This document shows, one piece after another, positions 1-9,200 of a stretch of DNA of 64,000 nt. A program made the position numbers and the translations under genes. The notes beneath the pieces are model-generated. The model searched no databases. It was not told where the DNA came from and saw only the letters and a program-made list of their open reading frames with translations. The stretch comes from Bacteroidetes bacterium HGW-Bacteroidetes-1 (GTDB taxonomy: Bacteria; Bacteroidota; Bacteroidia; Bacteroidales; F082). The stretch spans positions 27,030-91,029 of the forward strand of contig PHDU01000007.1 of the NCBI GenBank assembly GCA_002842755.1, given 5' to 3'. Each line of letters starts with the position of its first letter. Positions within the stretch are counted from its first letter, which is position 1.

Positions 1-1
1 T

Positions 2-202
2 CTCGACAATATTGAAGGTATTCTTAATCACGCTATTGAAAATTATAAGGATCGGAATTTTTTACATTTAATGGTAAGTTTCGGTTGCACCGGTGGTCAG
101 CACAGGTCTGTTTATTGCGCTGAAAAAACTGCAAGATGGATAAAAACAAAATTTCCTGATATTCTAATCATTTTGAAGCATCACGAACAAAAAACAATAT
201 AG
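2..202 (+). CDS. C-terminal fragment of RapZ-C-domain protein (probable AmgK-like kinase fusion)
   Basis: The gene enters from before the window; its last 66 codons are visible. They contain a CTGGQHRSVY motif, the hallmark of the RapZ C-terminal (ATPBind_2_C) domain, at about codons 34-43 of the fragment, followed by a short basic tail. In Bacteroidota this domain is often fused behind an aminoglycoside-phosphotransferase-like sugar kinase, and such genes sit directly upstream of MurU-like nucleotidyltransferases. That is the arrangement here, with the MurU-like gene 139 bp downstream and a small ORF between. A role in MurNAc/GlcNAc recycling or RNA binding is therefore inferred. The kinase half lies outside the window, so a plain RapZ cannot be excluded. 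Confidence 0.75.
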   Translation, partial: LDNIEGILNHAIENYKDRNFLHLMVSFGCTGGQHRSVYCAEKTARWIKTKFPDILIILKHHEQKTI

Positions 203-206
203 TATA

Positions 207-338
207 ATGTCAAAGAAAAGATGTAAAACTGACAAGGACAAAAAGGAAACCAGGCAAAAAGATTTCAAATTCTTATGTGCAAAATGCGGTGATGGGGCAC
301 AAAAATCAGATCACCTTTGTAAACCTGAGAAGAAATAG
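207..338 (+). CDS. Small cysteine-rich (zinc-ribbon-like) protein, 43 aa
   Basis: A 43-codon frame starts 4 bp after the RapZ-C stop and ends 3 bp before the nucleotidyltransferase start, so it fits tightly in an operon. The product is very basic (many Lys) and carries Cys6 plus a CAKCG pair and a later Cys (HLCKP), a pattern able to bind one metal ion. No family is named with certainty. The tight spacing and Cys pattern argue for a real gene. Its function is unknown; nucleic-acid binding alongside the RapZ-C domain is a guess. Confidence 0.6.
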   Translation: MSKKRCKTDKDKKETRQKDFKFLCAKCGDGAQKSDHLCKPEKK

Positions 339-341
339 TCT

Positions 342-1094
342 ATGCAAAAAAAAACATTAAAATCAGCCATGGTTTTCTCCGCAGGATTAGGAACACGACT
401 GGGAAAACTTACTGCTTCTAAACCCAAGGCATTGGTTGAAATCAACGGCGATCCTTTGCTGAAAATCACGCTTCTAAGTTTAAAAAAAGCCGGAATTAAT
501 AAAGTAGTAATTAATGTACATCACTTTTCCAATCAAATTATTTCTTTTCTGAGGCAGAACAATTACTTTGATCTTGAAATTATAATTTCTGATGAAACAC
601 CAATGTTGCTTGATACCGGTGGAGGATTATTGAAAGCTTTGCCTCATTTTAAGGATGATGAATCTGTTTTGATACACAACGTTGATATCGTCAGTAATCA
701 GGACTTGAATCTTTTTTTTGATCAGTTCCTAAAATCAGAAGCTGATGCGTTTCTGGCAGTGCGTCAACGTGAAAGCAGTCGTAAATTATTATTTAATCAA
801 AACATGAGCCTCTGCGGGTGGAATAATCAAAAAAATGGAGAATTTAAATGGGTTAAAACCATGCAAAACGACTATCTGGCATTTGCCTTTAGCGGGATTC
901 ATATTATCAAACCTCCTATTTTTGATAAGTTTCCAATTCAAAAATGCTCTATCACCGATCTTTATCTTGAGCTTGCAAAAAAAAATGTTATTAAAGCATA
1001 TAAAGACGAAAATAACTATTGGTACGACCTTGGAAAAGCAGAAGATTTAATAATGTGTGAAAAAGAAATTAAAAGCTATGGGAATAACTTCTAA
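342..1094 (+). CDS. Sugar-1-phosphate nucleotidyltransferase, MurU-like
   Basis: The 250-residue protein has the nucleotidyltransferase signature AGLGTRLGKLTASKPKAL (about residues 14-31), whose G-x-G-T-R loop binds the nucleotide, and a later LIHNVDIVS segment (metal-binding Asp). Length and motifs fit the NTP_transferase family (MurU, mannose-1-P guanylyltransferase, HddC). Position behind a RapZ-C protein that is usually fused to an AmgK-like kinase favours a MurU-type enzyme making UDP-MurNAc from MurNAc-1-P in cytoplasmic peptidoglycan recycling. Substrate specificity cannot be read from the sequence; a GDP- or CDP-sugar enzyme is the alternative. A 46-bp gap separates it from the next gene. 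Confidence 0.8.
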   Translation: MQKKTLKSAMVFSAGLGTRLGKLTASKPKALVEINGDPLLKITLLSLKKAGINKVVINVHHFSNQIISFLRQNNYFDLEIIISDETPMLLDTGGGLLKALPHFKDDESVLIHNVDIVSNQDLNLFFDQFLKSEADAFLAVRQRESSRKLLFNQNMSLCGWNNQKNGEFKWVKTMQNDYLAFAFSGIHIIKPPIFDKFPIQKCSITDLYLELAKKNVIKAYKDENNYWYDLGKAEDLIMCEKEIKSYGNNF

Positions 1095-1140
1095 AAATGG
1101 CCAGGCAAATGATTAAAGAAATTAATAAAATACCTAAACA

Positions 1141-3966
1141 ATGAACACTTATCTAAGTCGTGTTGCAACTTATATATTATCCCACCATCAACACGAACTG
1201 GACAGGCTTACAATAGTGTTTCCCAACAGAAGGGCAGGTTTATATTTGCGCAAAGAACTCGCACTTCAGGCAGCTAAAACCATTTGGCTACCAAAGATTC
1301 TTTCCATCGAAGATGCATTAGCCACATGGAGTGATTTCAATCAGGCTGATAATATGTCTATTGTGTTTGATCTTTTGGAGATTTATCTGGATGAAAATAA
1401 AGACAGAGAGAACGACGCTGGTTCTTTTGCAGGATATGCTTTACAGATGGCCCGCGATTTTGATGAAATTGATCATTATTTGGTTGACCCACACAGTCTT
1501 TTTAAATATTTGTCTGAGTCAAAAGCAATAGAATTATGGCATCCCGATGGCAGCCCACTAACAGTTTATGAAAAAAACTATCTTTCATTTTTTAATTCAC
1601 TGCATGGTTTGCACGAAAAACTATCAGCAAAGATGAGGGAAAAGAAAACAGCTTATGGGGGATTTATCGCTTCAAGTCTGGCAAGAAAAACTACAGAGGA
1701 GTTGCTGCAAATTATTGGCAATGGCAAGTTGATATTTGCCGGTTTTAATGCCTTGACACCAGCTGAAGAACAGGTTATCACAAAGCTTACAGCAGAGGGA
1801 ATTGCCACTGTACTTTGGGATCTTGACGAATATTATGTGAAAGAAAATCGATTTGGCTTGCATGAAGCAGGAGCATCAATAAGAAAATTCAATCAGAAAT
1901 ATCCCGGTCTTCAAAAACATTGGACAGGCACCAACCTTTTGGAAAAGGAAAAAATGATTCATATTGTTGGTGTCCCCGGTAACATTGGGCAGGCCAAAGC
2001 AATGGGAAACTATCTTCAATCACCCAATCCTGAAAACATCACAAAAACAGCCGTTGTATTGGCTGATGAGAAACTGCTTATTCCTGTTTTGAATTCCATC
2101 CCGGATGAAATTGGAAAGTTCAACGTAACAATGGGTCTTTCTTTTATTTATAGTTCTGTATATCAATTTATTATTAGGCTATTTGAAATTTCTATCCACA
2201 AATATTTCAGCCATAATAGCCTCTATTTTCCCCTCCGGCCACTCTGTACAATTCTTCAGCATGAAATACTTGTAAGCCTGCTTCCGGAAGAAAGCGCGAA
2301 TAAATACCGAAGATTGGGATCACAGCTCATTGCAGATGGCAGCGCTTTTGTTAAAGCGGATAGAATAAAAATTTTGACGGCTGAATTCAATATCAGTGAA
2401 AAAGAACTTTTGACTTTGCTCCTTGGCACAGCACAAACGCCTTTTCAGGAGCTCGAAAAAATAAACAGGATTTTTGTTTCTATATTTAGTTCTGATGAGA
2501 ATAATGAAAGCAAGAACAATCAGATTTTATTGCATAATCAAATTCAGATTGCCATTCGTTTGATCAACAGGATTCAAATGCTTTTGCAAGATAGATCATT
2601 GCAATTCGATCTTTCAGGATTGATGAAACTGTTCGTTCATATTGCTCCTTCTTACACAACAAATTTTTATGGCGAACCTTTAGAAGGCTTGCAGGTAATG
2701 GGAATGCTTGAAACCAGAAATTTGGATTTTGACTGCATACATTTGTTATCAGCCAATGAAACCATTCTTCCAGCCGAAAAAGGCTATCAATCTCTCATTC
2801 CTGGCGATATTAGAAAAAGTTTTAATCTTCCTACTTATATTGAAAAACAGGCGGTTTACGCTTTTCATTTTTTTCGCATGTTGCAGTATGTAAGTGATAT
2901 TTACATCTATTACAATACTGAACCAGATGAACTTGGTGGTGGTGAAATGAGCCGTTTTCTACTACAACTTCGTTTTGAACTTGCAAAGCTCAACCCAAAA
3001 ATACGTATCAAAGAAGAACTTTTTACATTTAGCATTCCAGCACAAAAACCAACACAAGAGATCATTATTGAAAAGACCCCTCAAGTATTGGAACTTATCA
3101 CAAGAAAAGCAGAAAAGGGTATTTCGCCAACAAGTCTTTCCCGTTATGTCAATTGCTCTTTACAGTTTTTTCTGCAAGATGTTTTATCTATTTCGGAAAC
3201 CAAAAAGGCTGAAACAAGCATTGGACTGAATGTACTGGGAACTGTCGTTCACAAAACACTTGAGAAACTTTTTGCTCCTTTTTTAAATAGAATTCTAAAA
3301 CCTGAGCACCTGAAATTAATACAGCAAAGGATAAAAGAAACGCTAATAATTACATTTAATAAAGAATTTCCAGGCGGTTATCTGGACGAAGGCCGCAATA
3401 AAATTGCATTTGCAGTTGCTGAACAATTTATCAGGCAAACCATTGATTATGAATTAAGCATAATAGAAAAGATTTCAAATGAGCTTGTCATACTTTTTCA
3501 GGAAGTACAGCTTGAAACAAATTTTGATGTGCAGGGCAGAACAGTGAAACTAAAAGGAACAATCGATAGAATCGACCGATTGAATAATACACTTCGTATC
3601 GTTGATTACAAAACAGGATTGGTCAAAAAAGCTGATGTTGAAATAAAAGAATGGGATGAATTACTGAATTCAAAAAAGTCAAAAGCACTCCAGCTTGCCT
3701 TATATCTTTTATTGTATGTTAAAAATAATGAGAACAAAGCTATAGAACTTCCAGAGTCAGGGCTTCTCAGTTTGCGTAAAATTAGTCAGGGCCTTATGAA
3801 ATTAAAACTTCCTGAAGCGAATGGCACAGAGAAACAAACGGAAGTTTTAAAGAAAAGTATCCAATCTGTCTTTGAAGAAATATTTAACAGCTCGATTTCC
3901 ATCCAACAAACCGAGATGGAAGAAAACTGCAAATTATGTTCATTTAAGGAGTTGTGCAGAAGATAA
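1141..3966 (+). CDS. AddB-like PD-(D/E)XK nuclease / inactivated helicase subunit
   Basis: The 941-residue protein begins with a FPNRRAGLYLRKEL segment typical of Bacteroidota AddB-like proteins. A C-terminal PD-(D/E)XK (PDDEXK_1/Cas4-like) nuclease lies around residues 660-941, with GTIDRIDRL and RIVDYKTG providing the acidic/Lys catalytic residues. One Cys before the nuclease core (YVNCSLQFF) and three at the C-terminus (CKLCSFKELC) match the four-Cys 4Fe-4S 'iron staple' of AddB. No clear Walker A is present, as expected for AddB's inactivated helicase core. It probably processes double-strand breaks with an AddA-type UvrD helicase, but no AddA gene lies within the window. Role is inferred from family. 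Confidence 0.82.
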   Translation: MNTYLSRVATYILSHHQHELDRLTIVFPNRRAGLYLRKELALQAAKTIWLPKILSIEDALATWSDFNQADNMSIVFDLLEIYLDENKDRENDAGSFAGYALQMARDFDEIDHYLVDPHSLFKYLSESKAIELWHPDGSPLTVYEKNYLSFFNSLHGLHEKLSAKMREKKTAYGGFIASSLARKTTEELLQIIGNGKLIFAGFNALTPAEEQVITKLTAEGIATVLWDLDEYYVKENRFGLHEAGASIRKFNQKYPGLQKHWTGTNLLEKEKMIHIVGVPGNIGQAKAMGNYLQSPNPENITKTAVVLADEKLLIPVLNSIPDEIGKFNVTMGLSFIYSSVYQFIIRLFEISIHKYFSHNSLYFPLRPLCTILQHEILVSLLPEESANKYRRLGSQLIADGSAFVKADRIKILTAEFNISEKELLTLLLGTAQTPFQELEKINRIFVSIFSSDENNESKNNQILLHNQIQIAIRLINRIQMLLQDRSLQFDLSGLMKLFVHIAPSYTTNFYGEPLEGLQVMGMLETRNLDFDCIHLLSANETILPAEKGYQSLIPGDIRKSFNLPTYIEKQAVYAFHFFRMLQYVSDIYIYYNTEPDELGGGEMSRFLLQLRFELAKLNPKIRIKEELFTFSIPAQKPTQEIIIEKTPQVLELITRKAEKGISPTSLSRYVNCSLQFFLQDVLSISETKKAETSIGLNVLGTVVHKTLEKLFAPFLNRILKPEHLKLIQQRIKETLIITFNKEFPGGYLDEGRNKIAFAVAEQFIRQTIDYELSIIEKISNELVILFQEVQLETNFDVQGRTVKLKGTIDRIDRLNNTLRIVDYKTGLVKKADVEIKEWDELLNSKKSKALQLALYLLLYVKNNENKAIELPESGLLSLRKISQGLMKLKLPEANGTEKQTEVLKKSIQSVFEEIFNSSISIQQTEMEENCKLCSFKELCRR

Positions 3967-4166
3967 TTGAGTTGAAAAAATAAATATTTCTTAGTTTCAT
4001 TAGTGATTGGAATTAAAATTAAATTTTTCTGAGCTTGTCCTCAACGTTCTAAAAGTACAATTGATTTCCTTATGAAATTTCATGATTAAACCAAGGAAAG
4101 GTGAATAAATTGAACTATTTTCAAAAAATGAAAAAAGTAAATGAACCTCAGATATATATCAATTTG

Positions 4167-4174
4167 TATATTTG
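4167..4174 (+). promoter_or_regulatory. -7 promoter box (TATATTTG) of the signalling block
   Basis: An exact match to the Bacteroidota TAnnTTTG box lies about 40 bp before the first kinase start. No clear TTTG -33 element is spaced correctly. It is the only good candidate promoter in the 249-bp gap after the AddB-like gene, and it may drive the whole kinase/CheR/CheB run. Confidence 0.45.
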
Positions 4175-4215
4175 CTATACTTTAATTGATGTTTTAAACT
4201 AATGTCATAAAAAAA

Positions 4216-6231
4216 ATGAATCAAAAACCAAAATTCAACATTCTGATTGTTGATGACAGACCTGAAAACCTTTTAACACTTGAAGGCATTCTTGAAAGTG
4301 AAGATTTAAATATTTTGAAAGCATCTTCAGGCAATGAAGCGCTGAGTCTCATGTTGGAGTATAATGTTTCTCTTGTACTGATGGATGTTCAGATGCCTGG
4401 AATGGATGGTTTTGAAGTAGCCGAAATTATGCGAACAAGTGAACGGACCAAATATATTCCCATCATTTTTGTTACAGCAATTAGCAAACAAAGACAACAT
4501 ATTTTTAAAGGGTACGAATCGGGTGCAGTAGATTATTTATACAAGCCATTGGATCTGGAAATTTTGCAAAGCAAAATACGTGCATTTATCGATTTTTTTC
4601 AACATAAAAACGCCCTTGAAGAAACAACACGTAAGTTGGAACGTACTATCAATGAACTCAATAGTGCCAAGATGATAGCAGAAGAAGCGACTACAGCAAA
4701 AAGTGCATTTTTAGCAACAATGAGTCACGAAATCCGGACTCCGCTTAATGGCATCATCGGTTTAGCCGAGCTCGGACTCATGGATGAAGCGCTAAATGCC
4801 AATCAACGCGAACGTTTACTCGATATCAGAAATTCTGGTGAATCTTTGCTCGAAATTATCAACGAAATATTGGATATTTCTAAAATTGAAGCAGAAAAAC
4901 TTGAGCTTGAAGAAATTGAATTCAGCATCAGGGAAGTTCTGGAAAAAATCGTTAACCTACTTTCAGTAAAAATGTTTCAGGAAAAGCTGGAGTTTACTTG
5001 TGAAATCTCACCCGATCTACCTGACATACTTGTTGGAGACCCTTTGCGTATCAGGCAAATTCTCATTAACCTGCTTAGCAATGCAATCAAATTTACTGAA
5101 GAAGGTACAGTGAGCATTTGTGTAAAAATGCTGGACCATATTGAAGAGCAGGTAAGCCTTGAATTTTCTATTGAAGATACGGGTATCGGAATTCCAAAAG
5201 ATAAAATCAATCGTTTATTTCAGTCTTATACACAGGTCGATACTTCGACTACCCGAACACATGGAGGCACTGGCTTAGGATTGACGATCTCACAAAAACT
5301 AGTAAACCTGATGGGTGGGAACATCAAGGTTGAAAGTGTGTTAGGAGAAGGAAGCAATTTCTTTTTTAAAATCAACATGATGTCTGGTGATCAACGTGAG
5401 TTTCCATGGGAGCTAAAGCTAAACAAACCCAACAACCAATACAAAGTGCTTATTATTGATGATCATGAGAAATCGGCTTTGATTATCATGAAAATCTTTG
5501 ATATTTGGGGAATAAAGCATCAACTGGCACATGACAAACCAAGCGCTTTGGCCTTAGTTGAAAAGGAGTCATTCGATCTTATTATGATCGACTATTATCT
5601 AAAAACAATGAATGGTTTTGAACTGGCTGAATTAATTCAACAAAAATTAAAAGGGAAAAATATACCTGAGATTGTTTTACTTTCTCCGAGCAAAGCAAGC
5701 ATTGAAGTGCTTAAACTGAAAGACGCAAAAAAATATGATTTTCTTACAAAACCCCTTTTGCAAACAAATATCAGGAAATTCCTCATCTCCAGATTTGGTA
5801 CGCAGAATCAAATAAAAGAGATCATCATTGAAGAGAAGAAGGCCGAAGGCAATATTGGTAAAAAATATAATATTCTACTGGCTGAAGATCAGCTTATCAA
5901 TAGAAAAATTGTAATCCAGCTTCTTGAGAAGAAAGGATGGAACGTGAAAGCAGTTGAAAATGGAAAATTAGCTTTTGAAATTGCAACAACCCAACGATTC
6001 GACCTCATTTTGATGGACGTTCAAATGCCTGAGATGGATGGATTTGATTCTACTAAAAATATCAGAATTGCTGAATCAAATAAAAACTACCACACTCCCA
6101 TTGTTGCAATGACTGCGCATGCTATGAAAGGTGACAGGGAAAAATGTATGGCTGCCGGAATGGATTTTTACATTACCAAGCCTGTAAATCCAAGTGAACT
6201 TTACGAAACCATTGAAAAATATGCACTTTGA
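4216..6231 (+). CDS. Hybrid sensor kinase: REC-HisKA-HATPase-REC-REC
   Basis: This 671-residue cytoplasmic protein has no membrane segment. In order it has a receiver (residues 7-125, phospho-acceptor D57 in [11 protein letters not shown]), a HisKA dimerisation domain with H171 ([10 protein letters not shown]), an HATPase_c domain (about 275-390, N-box [22 protein letters not shown]), a second receiver with D460 (IDYYL) and a third with D602 ([11 protein letters not shown]). An N-terminal receiver with no sensor domain implies its input is phosphate from another kinase rather than a ligand. It heads a co-directional block of four hybrid kinases plus CheR and CheB. No HPt or DNA-binding output is present. 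Domain calls are firm; the signal is unknown. Confidence 0.9.
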   Translation: MNQKPKFNILIVDDRPENLLTLEGILESEDLNILKASSGNEALSLMLEYNVSLVLMDVQMPGMDGFEVAEIMRTSERTKYIPIIFVTAISKQRQHIFKGYESGAVDYLYKPLDLEILQSKIRAFIDFFQHKNALEETTRKLERTINELNSAKMIAEEATTAKSAFLATMSHEIRTPLNGIIGLAELGLMDEALNANQRERLLDIRNSGESLLEIINEILDISKIEAEKLELEEIEFSIREVLEKIVNLLSVKMFQEKLEFTCEISPDLPDILVGDPLRIRQILINLLSNAIKFTEEGTVSICVKMLDHIEEQVSLEFSIEDTGIGIPKDKINRLFQSYTQVDTSTTRTHGGTGLGLTISQKLVNLMGGNIKVESVLGEGSNFFFKINMMSGDQREFPWELKLNKPNNQYKVLIIDDHEKSALIIMKIFDIWGIKHQLAHDKPSALALVEKESFDLIMIDYYLKTMNGFELAELIQQKLKGKNIPEIVLLSPSKASIEVLKLKDAKKYDFLTKPLLQTNIRKFLISRFGTQNQIKEIIIEEKKAEGNIGKKYNILLAEDQLINRKIVIQLLEKKGWNVKAVENGKLAFEIATTQRFDLILMDVQMPEMDGFDSTKNIRIAESNKNYHTPIVAMTAHAMKGDREKCMAAGMDFYITKPVNPSELYETIEKYAL

Positions 6232-6282
6232 AAAGGTCTTTTAAAGAACAGGCTTTTCATGTAAAAAAACTATAATGCGCAT

Positions 6283-9200
6283 ATGGACAACCTCGATTAC
6301 AATAAAGCAACTACGTGGGAAAAACTTAAGTTTTCATTAAAATCATGGCGCTATATCGGCGTAGGCAAGTCTTTGCTTATATGGTTTCTTGCCATCTCCA
6401 TAATTCCACTCGCTTCTATTAGTTTTATAAACTTTTTAAACGCATATCAAGGGCTTACCATTGTAGCAGAAAAATCGCTGAACACAACCTCCCAGTTAAG
6501 AACAGAATATATCAATACTTTTTTTGATGAGATCAATGATTTCCTCGAACAGAACAGTCAGCAAAAGGCAGATATTGAATTTCTTATTGGACTTAAAGAA
6601 GGATATAAAAAGCACGATAGTAATTTTACAGCTTTCGTCAAATCTGATGATTACCAAGAACTTACATCAGAACATCTTGACGAATTCAAAAATCTTACAA
6701 ATAAAAATGGCTATTACAACATTTGTTACCTTGATAATAAGGGGACAATCCTCTTTAGCCTCAAACAAGAATCAGATCTGGGAAGCAATCTGTTTACAGG
6801 TGATTTGCGTTTGACAAAATTTGGTCAGACTGTAAGAAAAGTAATTGAAAGCAGAAAACCTGCCTTCTCTGATATTGAATTTTATGAGCCATCATTTAAC
6901 GTACTTTCTGGTTTTTTCATCCACCCGGTGCTGGATTCTGTTGGTCAGTTGACAGGCGTTATTGCCTTGCAAATTACTATGGACCGTCTGAATCAGATTA
7001 TTAAACAAGAAGCCGGTTATGGGGAAACAGGACAAGCTTATATCGTAGGAAAAGATCAGTTGCTTCGCTCATCCATGCGTTTTGGAAATGAAAGCGACAT
7101 TATGATTAAAAAAATTGAAAATCAAAAAATAAAAGACTGGCTGTTCTTTCTTCAACATCGTAACGATTCGAAACTTCTTAAAGAAAAAGAACTTGATGAA
7201 GAAAAAGTTTCTACCTATGATAGCGACCTGAATGGAAAATATGTTCTTGGAATATACCGAAATCTTGATCTTGTTGAAAAACTTGGAGTTAACTGGGTTC
7301 TAATTGAGGAAATTGAACATTCTGAAGCATTTGCATATGCCCGTACACTTTCCGACATTGTAAAACTTACCTTTCTTCTAACCATTATCATTGTGTTCTT
7401 TACTTCAATTCTGGTAACACGATGGTTTGTAAACCCAATAAAACAACTCTCTTCATGGGCTAAGGAAGTTGGTGAAGGACAGCTCGACAACAAAAGAATT
7501 AAAGCACCAAACAATGAAGTGGGCGAAATGGTATCGACTTTCAACCGACTGGTAAATGCACTTCAGAAGTATGCCAATGTTGCAAAATTAATGGCCAAAG
7601 GCGATTATACCGAAATGGCCGAAATAAGAAGTGAAAATGATGTTCTGGGCAAATCGATGAATCAGATGGTCGAAAGTTTCAAACAAGTTGTAGAACAGGC
7701 CAATCGGGTTGCTGAAGGTGATTATAGTGTAAATGTTGTTCCCCGAAGTGAAAAAGACACTTTAAATATCGCCTTATTTGAGATGACCAAAAAATTAAAT
7801 CAAAATGCGATTGAAAATAAAAACCAGGATTGGCTTAAAACCGGCATTAATAAATTAGATGCTGAAATGAGCGGCAATGATACTTTAGAGAAGATTGCTG
7901 AAAAAATCATCCAGTTTATAACACCTTATGTTGATGCTCAGATCGGGCTCATTTATGTATTTAATTCCAACAAATCTCAGCTTGATCATTTTGCAAGTTA
8001 TGGCATTGCTAATGATGACCTATCCATTCAAAAAAACTTTAGTCTTGGTGAAGGGGTTGTCGGTCAGGTAGCAAAAACCAAAAGCAGTATTCAGTTACTT
8101 CAAAAATCAGGAAATCCCCTCTCAATAAAATTAGGATCTGGAAAACTGGAAGCTCAGGAGTTTTTCGTTTTCCCTCTTATTCACGAAGGCGAACTTATTG
8201 GTGTGATTGAGCTTGCATTGTTAAATCCTCTTAGTGAAACAGCCAAAAATTATCTTGCATTAACTGCTGTCAACATCGCTATTGCTTTACGTACTGCAAA
8301 AGCCGTCGAAAAAGTGCGTGAGCTTCTTAAGCAAACCCAGGAACAAGCCAACGAACTGGCTGTTCAACAAGAGGAATTAAGTCAGGCAAACGAGGAGTTA
8401 CAGGAGCAAACAGCTGCGTTACGTGTTTCTGAAGAAAACCTGCAAGCGCAACAGGAGGAACTAAAAGTAACCAATGAGGAACTTGAAGAACGTACGCATG
8501 CTTTGGAAGTACAGCGTGATGCTATAAAACAGAAAAATACTGAACTGGAAGCAGCCAGAAAAGAAATTGAACAAAAGGCAAAAGATCTCGAATTGGCATC
8601 ACGGTACAAATCGGAATTTCTTGCTAATATGTCACATGAATTGCGCACACCGCTTAACAGTATTCTGGTATTATCTCAATTGTTGGCAGAAAACAAAAAA
8701 AATCATTTTGATGGTAAAGAACTTGAATATGCCCGAACAATCAATAGTTCAGGAACAGATTTATTGGACCTCATCAACGAAATCCTTGACCTGAGTAAAG
8801 TTGAATCTGGAAAAATTGACTTATTCATTGAAGCTTTATATTTGGATGACATTGCTGTTTTCATCAAGAAAAATTTTGGCCCTGTTGCCGAAAAGAAAGG
8901 TTTGGAATTGTTTATCAACATTGAAAAAAGCCTTCCTGAAATCATTCGAACAGATAACCAGCGCGTCTTCCAAATTCTCAAAAACCTTTACTCAAACGCG
9001 CTAAAATTTACACATAAAGGAAGTATAACTTTGAATATTTTCAGGCCTGAAACAGAACCAAACGCTAAGAATCAGTCAAAAAAATACATCGGATTAGCGG
9101 TATCTGATACGGGTATCGGGATACCTGAAGATAAGCTGCAGCTAATCTTTGAAGCTTTCAAACAAGCCGATGGAACAACAAGCAGAAAATATGGAGGAAC

